Of a stretch of DNA of 64,000 nucleotides, positions 26,639 to 35,379 are shown piece by piece. The stretch covers positions 44,339 to 108,338 of the forward strand of contig DASUWS010000203.1 in NCBI GenBank assembly GCA_036378295.1, read 5' to 3'. The notes beneath the pieces are model-generated. The model was not told the origin of the DNA. It saw nothing but the letters and a program-made list of their open reading frames with translations, and searched no databases. Both the position numbers and the translations under genes were made by a program. Each line of letters opens with the position of its first letter. Position 1 is the first letter of the stretch. Origin of the DNA: DAHUXT01 sp036378295 (GTDB lineage Bacteria; Chloroflexota; Ktedonobacteria; Ktedonobacterales; JADMIN01).

Positions 26639-26832
26639 CACCTCTTCCCTCCGTGCCTCCGTGCCCTTATGCGCCTGAAACAGCCTTGATCTCTCTCCTC
26701 TGAAGAGAGCGTATCCCAGCCAGATCAAGAGAGCATGCGGGGAAGATCAAGATTTGGTCAAGCCTGAAGCATTGGGGGGCGGTGAAGCTGAGGATGCATG
26801 AGGGGAGCGCTGTGGCATCCGCGCTGGTTGCG

Positions 26833-28032
26833 CTATCCGGCAATGGGGAGAGTGAACGTGAAGGTGCTCCCCTGACCCAGGCCAGGGCTCTCGGCGCGCA
26901 TCGTACCGTGCATCGCCTCGACGAGCGCTTCCGCGATGGTCAGGCCAATGCCCGTGCCGCCCAACGCGCGAGCGCGCGACTTCTCTACCCGGTAGAACCG
27001 TTCGAAGATTCGCGGCAGATCGTCGTGTGCGATGCCTACGCCCGTATCCCGCACATGGAAGGCCAGCATGCGCCCTTCCCGCGTGACGCTCACCTCGACC
27101 CGACCGGGAGAACTCTGCGTAGCAGGGGTATAACGCAAAGCATTCGTCAGCAGATTTGTCAGCACCTGCACCGCGCGGTCGGGATCAGCGGAAATAGCGG
27201 GGAGGTTCGTGGGCTCCGTGATGCGTAGCTCCAGCCCCTTCTCGGCATATTGGGCCGCGACACGTTCACGGGCCGCGTTCACGACGCTCGCGGGCGAGAT
27301 GCGCGCGGTATGCAGCGGAATCTGCCCGGCTTCGGCGCGCGACAGCTCTTGCAGATCATCCACAAGCCGCCGCAGCCGCAGCGATTCGGTATGCAGCGTC
27401 GCCCAGGTTTCAGGCGAAGGCTCCACGACGCCATCCATCAGTCCTTCCAGATAGCCGGTCAGCGTCGTAATTGGCGTGCGCAGCTCATGTGCTACATCGC
27501 CAACCAGCTCGACACGGCGGCGCTCGGTCTGTTCCAGCGCGCTGGCCATCTCGTTGAAGCTCGCCGCAAGTTGGCCCAACTCATCCCCAGCATTCGCGCC
27601 CGGAACGGCCACACGCTCGGCATAATGACCTCGCCCGATGCGTTGGGTCGCCGCGAGCATCCGCTGTACTGGCCGCGCAATCTGGCGGGCGACGAAGTAG
27701 CTCAGCACGAGCGCACCTGCCGTCGCCAGCACCGTCGCCAGCGCCAGCCCCTGCGTGAGTGCCTGGCGGAAAGCGGCATCGAGGCTATCGGTTACGCTGG
27801 ACCCTGCCAATCCCTGACCACCCATCATGCCGCTGCCCATACCGCCATTACCCCCGCCAATGCCGGACATCATGGAGTGCATCGAGTTGGCGAAGAAATC
27901 CGGGGCGAACGCGGACATGACGACGAAGACGGTTGCGACACCCATCAGCACCAGCGCAAGGTAGGAGACGAAGAGCTTGGTTCTCAGGCTCACTTTGGCC
28001 CAGCGCGTTGTCCATTCCATCACCCACCGCAC
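26833..28032 (-). CDS. Sensor histidine kinase with Met-rich sensor loop
   Basis: A 399-aa orthodox kinase. TM1 is about 19-39; the outside loop (about 41-92) holds M51, H52, M54, M55 and then GGGNGGMGSGMMGG with M65, M69, M70; TM2 is about 95-114; HAMP is about 115-167; HisKA has the phospho-acceptor H182 in VAHELRTP; and the ATPase has N (NALRYTPA), G1 (DTGVGI), F and G2 (GGTGIGL) boxes. GTG at 28032 has AGGAG 7 nt upstream. It follows the response regulator by 58 nt. The Met/His-rich loop is a likely copper or silver ligand site, an inference from its composition and the cupredoxin next door. Confidence 0.93.
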   Translation of the reverse strand: MRWVMEWTTRWAKVSLRTKLFVSYLALVLMGVATVFVVMSAFAPDFFANSMHSMMSGIGGGNGGMGSGMMGGQGLAGSSVTDSLDAAFRQALTQGLALATVLATAGALVLSYFVARQIARPVQRMLAATQRIGRGHYAERVAVPGANAGDELGQLAASFNEMASALEQTERRRVELVGDVAHELRTPITTLTGYLEGLMDGVVEPSPETWATLHTESLRLRRLVDDLQELSRAEAGQIPLHTARISPASVVNAARERVAAQYAEKGLELRITEPTNLPAISADPDRAVQVLTNLLTNALRYTPATQSSPGRVEVSVTREGRMLAFHVRDTGVGIAHDDLPRIFERFYRVEKSRARALGGTGIGLTIAEALVEAMHGTMRAESPGLGQGSTFTFTLPIAG

Positions 28033-28070
28033 GTGTCCGCTCCTGTCCTTGCGTCCTGCGTTATCTGAGA

Positions 28071-28088
28071 TCATCTGAGATCAGATGA
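28071..28088. repeat. Perfect palindrome between regulator and kinase genes
   Basis: TCATCTGA and TCAGATGA arms (8 bp) around GA, two bases after the regulator stop codon on the minus strand. ATCTGAGATC is repeated just beside it. It could be an intercistronic RNA hairpin or a DNA binding site. Confidence 0.7.
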
Positions 28089-28090
28089 CA

Positions 28091-28834
28091 CTATCCAGGA
28101 AGGTCTGGCGCTATACGGTACCCGACACCGCGCACCGTGGCAATATAGCGTGGATGCGCCGCGTCGTCTTCGAGTTTCTTGCGCAGATTGGCGATATGCA
28201 CGTCAACGACATGATCATCGTAATACTCGTCACCCCAGACCTGCTCTAGCAGTTGCGTCCGGGTAAAGACGCGCCCCGGATGGCGCGCCAGCGTAGCGAG
28301 CAGCGCAAACTCTCTGGCGGTCAGTTCAACCGGCGTACCGCTCCGCGTGACGACATACGCGTCCTCATCAATCACCAGAGAACCGATCCGTAGCGGCGGT
28401 GTGGAGACTCCGGCTTGGGTCCCGCGCGCACCTGAGCCCTCTAGGCCGTTCGGACCATTCGCCAGTGACACGCTCCGAGGTCGCCGCAGCAGCGCTTTGA
28501 CCCGGGCAACGACCTCTCGCGGACTAAACGGCTTGGTGACGTAGTCATCCGCCCCCACTGATAACCCCACGATCTTGTCAATCTCCTCGGTGCGCGCAGT
28601 CAGCAACAGGATATAGGCGTCTGAGAAACGGCGAACCTGCCGGCAGACCTCGATCCCATCCATCCCTGGCAACATGACATCGAGCACAATTACCTCAGGG
28701 ACGAATGCGCGAGCCCTCTCCAGTGCGTCTGGGCCATCCGCGGCGGTAGCGACGTCGTATCCTTCACGGCTGAAGTAGCCGCGCAACAACTCTACCAGAT
28801 TCGGTTCATCATCCACGATGAGGATGCGCGTCAT
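28091..28834 (-). CDS. OmpR/PhoB family response regulator
   Basis: A 247-aa transcription regulator. Receiver domain 1-120: acidic pair D8-D9, phosphorylation site D52 in VLDVMLPG, and K in VTKPFSPRE near 102. A linker of about 35 residues rich in Gly/Arg follows, then a winged-helix DNA-binding domain (about 150-245; ELTAREFALLATLARHPGRVF, TRTQLLEQVWG, VDVHIANLRKKLE). ATG at 28834 gives the canonical MTRILIVDDE start; one more ATG lies two codons upstream. Partner of the kinase downstream, and likely controller of the cupredoxin/SHOCT genes. Confidence 0.93.
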   Translation of the reverse strand: MTRILIVDDEPNLVELLRGYFSREGYDVATAADGPDALERARAFVPEVIVLDVMLPGMDGIEVCRQVRRFSDAYILLLTARTEEIDKIVGLSVGADDYVTKPFSPREVVARVKALLRRPRSVSLANGPNGLEGSGARGTQAGVSTPPLRIGSLVIDEDAYVVTRSGTPVELTAREFALLATLARHPGRVFTRTQLLEQVWGDEYYDDHVVDVHIANLRKKLEDDAAHPRYIATVRGVGYRIAPDLPG

Positions 28835-29219
28835 CGGCATGCCGCTCTCTATGCCGCATGGGGCGTCAGACATTCGGGAGCTACGTCGTTCCTCCCTGTC
28901 CTATCCTACGTTCTACATATTGTACGCCAGAGCGCGAGCAATAGTTCGTCAGGCGGCGCGGCACAATCGCGGCTCGCTTCTTATCCGTGGCAGGGTAGGA
29001 ATATTGCGGTGTGGGGCTTGCGCACAGTGTTAGAATACGAGGAGAGATGCCTGGGGGCGCTCCACTTCTGCCGTGGCGTGGCCTCCGCGCGGCCCGCGAC
29101 AGAACGAGTGCCAGGCCAGGTTGTGATATCCAGGCTACCGACACTGGCGATACAAGCGTTTCATCGAGTCTGGAGCAGACAGCAGATCGGCAGTGTGTGA
29201 GAACCAAGGAGGTACGCCG
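28835..29219. other. Divergent intergenic region, 385 bp
   Basis: It lies between the response regulator (minus) and the Crp-type gene (plus). It should contain both promoters; a TAGAAT near 29031 is a possible -10 for the plus strand, without a good -35. No gene is accepted here. Confidence 0.4.
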
Positions 29220-29990
29220 GTGGGACAAGACGATAGACGAGGCGGTTCGCAGGCTCGAGCAGCCACACGCATTTCTGGCATGCCCGTGACGCCTTCCTCC
29301 ACCGGCGATCAGGGCCATATTGCCACGTTTGCGCAGGTTTCGCTTTTCTCCACCCTCGACCCTGAAGCACTGCGCGAGTTGGCAAGGGCTGCCCGCCGCC
29401 GCGCATTCAGACCGGGCGAGGTGATCTTTCACCGGGACGATCCCGGCCAGGTGCTCTACGTCATTCGTGAGGGCAAGGTCAAGATCTGCATCAACAGCCC
29501 GGACGGACATGAGGTGGTGCTGGCGGTCTTTGGTCCCGGCGACTATTTCGGGGAGCTGGCGCTGCTCGATGGTCAGCCGCGCTCGGCCAGTGCCGTCGCT
29601 ATTGACATGGTTGAAGTGTATGCCCTGCAACGAAGCGACTTCATCAATATCGTCATCCATCACCCACGCATTGCCATTCAGGTGATGAATATGCTCTCGC
29701 GGCGGCTACGCCAGACCGACTCTATGATCGAAGATTTGCTCTTCCTGGATGTGCATGGGCGGGTGGCAAAGAAGCTGCTCGATCTGGCTGAACTGCACGG
29801 CGTGCGCACGCCCGACGGTATTCGTATCGACATGCGGCTGACCCAAAGCGATCTAGCGGCGCTGGTGGGTGCGTCGCGCGAGAGCGTCAACAAGGTGCTT
29901 GGCTATTTTGTAGATAAGCGCTTCATCAGCACCGAGAAGCGCAAGATTACTATCCTGCGGCTGGCGGATCTGCGCCGGAGAGTCTGTTAG
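29220..29990 (+). CDS. Crp/Fnr family transcription regulator
   Basis: A 256-aa regulator. After an unstructured 30-residue start, the cyclic-nucleotide-binding beta barrel spans about 35-150 (FRPGEVIFHRDDP, GDYFGELALLDGQPRSASA, the phosphate-binding-cassette-like part), then a dimer helix and a winged-helix domain (about 170-250) whose recognition helix is ALVGASRESVNKVLGYF. The FGELALLDGQPRSA cassette keeps Glu and Arg, so cAMP or a similar ligand is possible. No Fnr-type cysteine cluster is present. GTG at 29220 has AAGGAGGT 7 nt upstream. Single gene; targets unknown. Confidence 0.9.
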   Translation: MGQDDRRGGSQARAATRISGMPVTPSSTGDQGHIATFAQVSLFSTLDPEALRELARAARRRAFRPGEVIFHRDDPGQVLYVIREGKVKICINSPDGHEVVLAVFGPGDYFGELALLDGQPRSASAVAIDMVEVYALQRSDFINIVIHHPRIAIQVMNMLSRRLRQTDSMIEDLLFLDVHGRVAKKLLDLAELHGVRTPDGIRIDMRLTQSDLAALVGASRESVNKVLGYFVDKRFISTEKRKITILRLADLRRRVC

Positions 29991-30508
29991 AGCAACCCCT
30001 GGCGTATCTCTATGTATCTCTGCGTATCGTCAGAGACGTTGGCGGAACGCGACGAGAAAATGCTCTGCCTGGTCGGGGGGTGAATGGACTCCCTTACTTG
30101 CCGTTTCTGTCGGCCTATGCCAGAATGGGCCGGGAGGCTGGTGTCGTTGAGGACATCTGCTGCTCTTGGGTATATGTACGCCGTCGAGGCCATGTAGACG
30201 GTCGAGCAGGCCGATATGGGTTCCCTCGCCAGCTATAGGAACCAGAGATTCTCCGGGAGTGCGTAGCGCTGGGGGAGGGTCTCATACAGCGTTCATCGAG
30301 CCTGGATGGGCCAGAACTGGATTCTCGCCCGTGCATACGCATACCATACTCATGGCATACTCATGCGCCAACCGCAGCAGAACATCAGCCCGCGCATGAA
30401 TACCACCTAAACAACAATGTCTGGCTCAGGCTGCGACATCGATGAGGCCCAATACAGGCATACAGGCGAGGCCAGTATGGACCTCCCGGCTGATGCTACT
30501 GGAGAATC
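29991..30508. other. Intergenic region, 518 bp
   Basis: It lies between two plus-strand genes. I see short direct repeats of CATACTCATG at about 30345-30365 and a few weak dyads, but no reading frame with a ribosome site and no known RNA. Confidence 0.45.
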
Positions 30509-31303
30509 ATGACAGTGAGAGCAATTATCGCGATTCCTACCTATAATGAGCGGGAAAACATCGTTACGCTGGTACGGGACATTCAGAACGCCGTGCCATC
30601 GGTTGACATCCTGATTATCGACGACAATTCCCCCGATGGCACTGGCCAGATTGCCGACGACATGTCGGCTCGCGATAGCTCCATCCATGTGCTCCACCGC
30701 CCCGGCAAGCTGGGTCTGGGAACCGCGTATATCGCTGGCTTTCGCTATGCCATTGAGCAGGGGTACGACCTCGTCTTCGAGATGGACGCCGATTTCTCGC
30801 ACAACCCTTCCTACTTGCCACAATTCCTTGCGTTGGCGGAGAATGCCGATCTGGTCATCGGATCGCGCTATATCAAGGGTGGAGGCACACCCAACTGGGC
30901 GCCACTCCGCAAATTCATTAGTGGCGGCGGCAACATTTTCGCCCGCGCGGTCCTTGGCATCCCCGTACACGACTGTACAGGCGGCTATCGCTGCTACCGC
31001 ACCGCGGCGCTACGCAGGCTCAATCTGGCCGCGATTCGCGCACAGGGCTACGCCTTCCAGGTTGAGATGGCCTACAACTTCTGGAAGAGCGGTTTCCGCA
31101 TTCGCGAGACACCAATTGTCTTCGAGGACCGGCGAGTGGGCCAGTCGAAGATGTCGCGCAAAATCTTCATCGAGGCTTTCCTCTGGGTGCTGCGAACCCG
31201 CGTGACGGGCGATGCCGACGTACGGCGCCAACCCGATCTCACGGGCGCAGCGTCCGGAGCGGATGTCTCGCAGGTCACGAGCGCTGGAGATCGCCAGCCA
31301 TAG
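30509..31303 (+). CDS. Polyprenol monophosphomannose synthase-like glycosyltransferase (GT2)
   Basis: A 264-aa GT-A glycosyltransferase of the DPM1 type, which moves mannose (or another sugar) from a nucleotide donor to polyprenyl phosphate at the membrane face. Visible: IPTYNERENI (9-18), IIDDNSPDGT (36-45), the metal motif DAD (93-95) in FEMDADFSHNP, GSRYIKGG, and CTGGYRCYR. There is no C-terminal membrane domain, as in the soluble DPM1 subunits. GGAG lies just before the ATG. It ends in a disordered Thr/Asp/Gly tail and an intrinsic terminator. The product likely feeds cell-envelope glycosylation. Confidence 0.9.
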   Translation: MTVRAIIAIPTYNERENIVTLVRDIQNAVPSVDILIIDDNSPDGTGQIADDMSARDSSIHVLHRPGKLGLGTAYIAGFRYAIEQGYDLVFEMDADFSHNPSYLPQFLALAENADLVIGSRYIKGGGTPNWAPLRKFISGGGNIFARAVLGIPVHDCTGGYRCYRTAALRRLNLAAIRAQGYAFQVEMAYNFWKSGFRIRETPIVFEDRRVGQSKMSRKIFIEAFLWVLRTRVTGDADVRRQPDLTGAASGADVSQVTSAGDRQP

Positions 31304-31353
31304 CTGCGTCTCCTCCAGACACGAGACACGAGCAGACACGAATCAAAAGAATA

Positions 31354-31394
31354 GCCCCCAGCAGATGAGACCGATCACCTGTTGGGGGCGTTTT
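31354..31394 (+). terminator. Rho-independent terminator after the glycosyltransferase gene
   Basis: GCCCCCAGCAG and CTGTTGGGGGC pair around a 14-nt loop, followed by GTTTTC. It lies 51 nt after the stop. Confidence 0.8.
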
Positions 31395-31430
31395 CGCGGG
31401 CGGAGGGAGCTTCCCAGAGAACCGGAGGAG

Positions 31431-32546
31431 CTACTCGGGCAAGGAAACGCCCTGAGTCCACTCGCCCGGCTCCGCGAAAGTCATGCGGGTATAGGGCAGC
31501 GTATTGCGGGCAAGCGCCTCCGCCAGCATCCGCGCCGCCGTTTCCATTTCGATGGATGACGGCACACGCATGCCTGGTGCAATGGCCAAACGCGCGGCGA
31601 GCACCATCCTGCCGCTACGCATCCAGCCGCGCGTCTCACGCAACTGGGGCAATAGCCGTGCCGCGCGGTTGAAGCTCCGGGCGACATCCCGTGTGAAGTC
31701 GCGCGCCTGATCCGCGGCAGTAGGATCAGTGAACACGGGCGGCAATTCCACTTCGATGCATGGAATCACCGTGACCTCTGGTTCCTGGGATACACGCCGC
31801 GAGTTTGTCCACTCACGGGGATCGCCCGTTGACCCAGGCGCCACTGGCTCACCAGTGGATCGAGGCGCATAACCAGGTGGGACGCGCGGCGCCCCGCCCA
31901 TGCCGCTGCCCTGAGACACCTGCTGATGCGCGGGTGGCTGGAAAGGTGATGGCGAGTGCGGCAAGGGCGGCTGGAACGGCGGTTGCTGCTGCGAATAGGG
32001 AAGTGGCGGAAGTGTTCCAGCCTGGAAAGGCGGTTGGCCGCCGCTCCGCCCGGGATGAAAACCAGGTGGATTGAGCGGATGAGGTGGACTGGGCGGATAG
32101 ACCTGGCCCATGGGCTGCTGTGGGCTAGGAGAAGCCGGAGACCAGTGACCCCCTGGATGAACGCTGTTCCCCGACGCACGACTGGAGAGCGAGCGGCGAA
32201 GCTGCGCCAGCAAGTCCGCGGCCCTTTCCTGATCGAGCGCAAGCCGCTCCCAGGGCGCGCTTGGACCAAACATGCCAGCTGCCGCAACTGGGAGATCAAG
32301 CGCGAGCTGTACCCAGACCTCTCGCTCAGCCGCATCAATATCGCCATCTGACTCTGGCGAGTGGCTGGCATCGAGAACATGGCCAGACGGGTCATGCCAG
32401 CGGACATGCGTCAATGTCAGCGGATTGTCAGAGCGTCGCGCACCCAGGAGCTCGCCACCATATCGGGTGTAATAATCAAGCACCTGGGCAATTCCTGTTT
32501 CAGGCTGACTTGAGCTTCCGTGCCCCCCCCAGCCATGTGCATCCAT
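31431..32546 (-). CDS. Proline-rich two-domain protein, unknown
   Basis: A 371-aa protein not recognised. A compact N-terminal part (about 15-120: VLDYYTRYGGELLGARRSDN, REVWVQLALDLP) is followed by a 115-residue linker of Pro, Gln, Gly, Ser and His (130-245) and a C-terminal helical domain (255-371; ARDFTRDVARSFNRAARLLP). No signal peptide or membrane segment. ATG at 32546 has GGGAGGGG upstream. A run of eight G near codons 6-8 could slip. It lies 361 nt from the PP2C gene, same strand. The two halves could be a binding module and an adapter, which is only a guess. Confidence 0.55.
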   Translation of the reverse strand: MDAHGWGGHGSSSQPETGIAQVLDYYTRYGGELLGARRSDNPLTLTHVRWHDPSGHVLDASHSPESDGDIDAAEREVWVQLALDLPVAAAGMFGPSAPWERLALDQERAADLLAQLRRSLSSRASGNSVHPGGHWSPASPSPQQPMGQVYPPSPPHPLNPPGFHPGRSGGQPPFQAGTLPPLPYSQQQPPFQPPLPHSPSPFQPPAHQQVSQGSGMGGAPRVPPGYAPRSTGEPVAPGSTGDPREWTNSRRVSQEPEVTVIPCIEVELPPVFTDPTAADQARDFTRDVARSFNRAARLLPQLRETRGWMRSGRMVLAARLAIAPGMRVPSSIEMETAARMLAEALARNTLPYTRMTFAEPGEWTQGVSLPE

Positions 32547-32907
32547 AGTACCCCTCCCGGCCTCTTCCGCATGTGCTCCCCCATCGCGATGAGAGCGCGA
32601 TGAAAAAACACCCCCCTCCCCCAGCGACATGTAAGCGTTTGCCGCAGCGGAGCGGAAGGAGCCGTTGTTCAGCCCCAAATGGGGATCATTAGACGATCAA
32701 TGAATGATGACGAAATGACTACAATGGATATGCGCTATCCTGTCGCGGGATGCGAATAATGAATGAACGAGAAAGCCGCACGATTGGCTGCATCCCGACA
32801 TCCGCGCGCCAGTCTATACGCACCGGATCAGGATGAGTATATCATGCGGGGAAAGGTGGCACAATTCGCCCGTACTTCCGGGAAGATACCATGTCAATGT
32901 GCGGGCG
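32547..32907. other. Intergenic region, 361 bp
   Basis: It lies between the proline-rich gene and the PP2C stop, both minus strand. A long dyad (GGGATGC at about 32748 and GCATCCC at about 32791, 36-nt loop) is the only clear structure. It likely holds the promoter of the proline-rich gene. Confidence 0.45.
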
Positions 32908-35379
32908 CTATGCCTGCGGCTGGCCTGTCTGCGCCTGGATCTCGGCGGGAGCCGCGATCACGCGCATGCCGGGCTGCGCATTCTGCGGCAGATCATCCAG
33001 CAGCCGCACCACCAGCGCACTGATGTTGTCCTCGCCGCCATTCGTGTTCGCCTCGCGCACCAGCAACTGAGCCGCTTGCTGGGGATCAGCGGTTGCGCGC
33101 AGGATATGCTCGATCTGTGGGTCGCGCACCATCTCCCATAGTCCATCCGAGCAGAGCAGCAGCTTATCACCTGCCTGCAGCGTGACCGGGAAGACGTCCA
33201 CCTCGACCTGCTCTTCTTCGCCTCCAAGGCTGCGGTAGATCTGGTTGCGTCGTGGGTGGGTATAGATCTCATCGGCGCGAATCACCCCCGCGCTGACAAG
33301 GCTGGCCACCACCGAGTGATCAGTGGTGACCTGGCGCAGGCCCGCCTCCGGACTCATCAAGTAGGTGCGGCTGTCGCCGACATTGACGATGACGGCCTGA
33401 TCGTCCACGATGAGCGCTGCCGTCATGGTAGTGCCCATATCCGCGCGCTCAGTGATATTGCGCCGGCGCAACTCCTCATTGGCCCGCTGCACCCCATCAT
33501 GCAGGATCCCGGCAAGCCCGGAGCCATCCAGCGGTTGGCTGGTGTTGAGCACCTGTACGACCGTCTTCGTCACGATCTCGATAGCCAGACGGCTCGCCTC
33601 CTGGCCGTTGAGGTGGCCGCCCATGCCGTCGGCGACGATATAGAGACCGTACGGTTGCGGACGCGTATCCGCCAGGCGCACACCATGCAGCGCAAGCAGA
33701 TTATCCTGGTTGGGGTCGTTGGCGCGCTTGATGCCGGGATGCGTCAGGCCCGCCGCATAGGACATCAGGCTCGTATTCTTGCGCGGCTGCGTTGGCGGGC
33801 GCGGCATAGGCATATCCGCAAACTCTGGCGGAATCGGCGCCGTGAGTCGCGGCGCTGGAGCGCTTGACGGACGGGCGGAAGAGATTGCGGGCGTCGGCAG
33901 AGCGCCGGTCGGCATATCTTCAATGTCTGGCATGGGCCGTGGCCGCGAGTATGGCTGCGATCTGTGCTCTGGCGGGCGAACCGCTGGCATCACTTGAGGC
34001 GTCTCGACCGTCGGAATTTCGTACATCGAGTCGCGAGGCAGCAGGTCGAGCCCGATCTCATCGGGTGGGATTTGCGCAAACGCGGGCTTCAGCGCCCGCC
34101 GCCGCCGCATCAGCACCAGCAATAGCACACCCGCCAGCACCGCCAGCGCGACGACTATGCCGCCGCCAATGATAATCAGCGTGCGCCTGCCGATACCTGA
34201 TGATGGCGTGAGGCCCGGCAAGAGGCCGCTGGTGGGGGGCGTAGAAACCTGCGTAAGCGAAGGAATGGTGGTCTTTTGCTGCTGCGCCGCATCTAGAAAC
34301 GGCTTGACGCCCGCAAAATCCGGCGCGGAGGTCTGGAGCGCGCGGAAAGCGTCGGTTGCGGTCGTGAAGTCCGTTGGCGAAGCGTAGAAAGCCGAGATGC
34401 CTTTCTGCCACGACGTCATCAGCCCGCCTGGCTGGCTCGATATCGACCCGACGGCCTTTTTCACCTCAGCCAGCGACGCCAGCACATGGTTGCCGTTGCT
34501 ATCCTTCACGACCATGCCAACGAGCCGCCCATGGCTATCCACGGCTGCCGCTCCGACGTCGATACTGTTGCCAAGAGCGGTCGGCGTGATAGCTGGCGCG
34601 CCGGTTGCGGCAGTTGTCGCCGTGCCCGTGCCTTGCGCGTTGGGGATGGCCGTCTGCGGAATCTGATCAGCGGAAACGCTGATGGGATAGAGTGTGTCGT
34701 TGATCTCGTTTTGCCGCACGGCATCGCGGTTGAGTGGCTGGCCGCTATAGCTGGTGAGGTCAATCACCTGGGGCGTGCCGCTCGCCGGAGCATCCGAGGG
34801 CTGTGGCACCGAGATCACGGGCAGATCGTGGCTGGGCGAACCAGTGGCGTTTGTGAGTGGCAGCGCCAGCAACCGTGGTGCGCCGGGGCCGCCGTTCGTC
34901 GTGACCAGACCGGGGCCGATGCTGTAGGTGATGCTGCCACGCTGGGACTCGTGCGTGCCAGTGTAGGAGACGTTGAGCACAACCACAATGCGGGTGATAC
35001 CCCAGCCTGCCGCCGTGCCGTTCAACTGGAGGAACGCCGCCTGCGCACCCTGGCACGGCACCAGCGGATTGACGGCGGCGGTTGCTGTCAATACGTAGTT
35101 GGCGGTGTTCAGATTGCCACTCTGGTCGGTCGTTCCAATCAACACCCCATCCGAGGCGCAGGGCGCGAGGACGGGAATCGGCGCGGGGTTGTCCTTCGTG
35201 GTGCCGTAGTAGTAGGTCAGCACGCGCACGACGGCTACCCGGGCCAACGCGACAGATTGCGGCGGGCGATCTGGCTCCGCGGCGCGCGCTGGTTGCGCCA
35301 TCACCATCGGAATACCTAGCGCCAGCGCGAATACGATTCCTGCCAGCGCCACGCGCCTGAACCCAGTCCCTCCCGCCAT
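32908..35379 (-). CDS. Transmembrane PP2C-type protein phosphatase with trypsin-like ectodomain
   Basis: An 823-aa protein that crosses the membrane once. Signal peptide 1-33; extracytoplasmic part 34-398 that reads like a trypsin/DegP-type fold (GVLIGTTDQSG.. with YVLTATAAV, and GAAAVDSHGRLVGMV near 276-290) but has no GNSGG serine; TM 399-424; Pro-rich cytoplasmic linker 430-535; and PP2C phosphatase 540-796. Metal-site motifs are all present: DPNQDN (D560), ADGMGGH (D584), GDSR (669-671), CSDGL (D745) and GGEDN (D784). So an outside, apparently non-catalytic domain should control an active cytoplasmic Ser/Thr phosphatase. ATG follows GAGGAGGAA. No Ser/Thr kinase gene is in the window. Confidence 0.88.
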   Translation of the reverse strand: MAGGTGFRRVALAGIVFALALGIPMVMAQPARAAEPDRPPQSVALARVAVVRVLTYYYGTTKDNPAPIPVLAPCASDGVLIGTTDQSGNLNTANYVLTATAAVNPLVPCQGAQAAFLQLNGTAAGWGITRIVVVLNVSYTGTHESQRGSITYSIGPGLVTTNGGPGAPRLLALPLTNATGSPSHDLPVISVPQPSDAPASGTPQVIDLTSYSGQPLNRDAVRQNEINDTLYPISVSADQIPQTAIPNAQGTGTATTAATGAPAITPTALGNSIDVGAAAVDSHGRLVGMVVKDSNGNHVLASLAEVKKAVGSISSQPGGLMTSWQKGISAFYASPTDFTTATDAFRALQTSAPDFAGVKPFLDAAQQQKTTIPSLTQVSTPPTSGLLPGLTPSSGIGRRTLIIIGGGIVVALAVLAGVLLLVLMRRRRALKPAFAQIPPDEIGLDLLPRDSMYEIPTVETPQVMPAVRPPEHRSQPYSRPRPMPDIEDMPTGALPTPAISSARPSSAPAPRLTAPIPPEFADMPMPRPPTQPRKNTSLMSYAAGLTHPGIKRANDPNQDNLLALHGVRLADTRPQPYGLYIVADGMGGHLNGQEASRLAIEIVTKTVVQVLNTSQPLDGSGLAGILHDGVQRANEELRRRNITERADMGTTMTAALIVDDQAVIVNVGDSRTYLMSPEAGLRQVTTDHSVVASLVSAGVIRADEIYTHPRRNQIYRSLGGEEEQVEVDVFPVTLQAGDKLLLCSDGLWEMVRDPQIEHILRATADPQQAAQLLVREANTNGGEDNISALVVRLLDDLPQNAQPGMRVIAAPAEIQAQTGQPQA

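Noticed and set aside
29991..30508. Small gene or riboswitch in the long gap before the glycosyltransferase
   Set aside because: No ribosome site fits any frame, and no conserved riboswitch pieces are seen.
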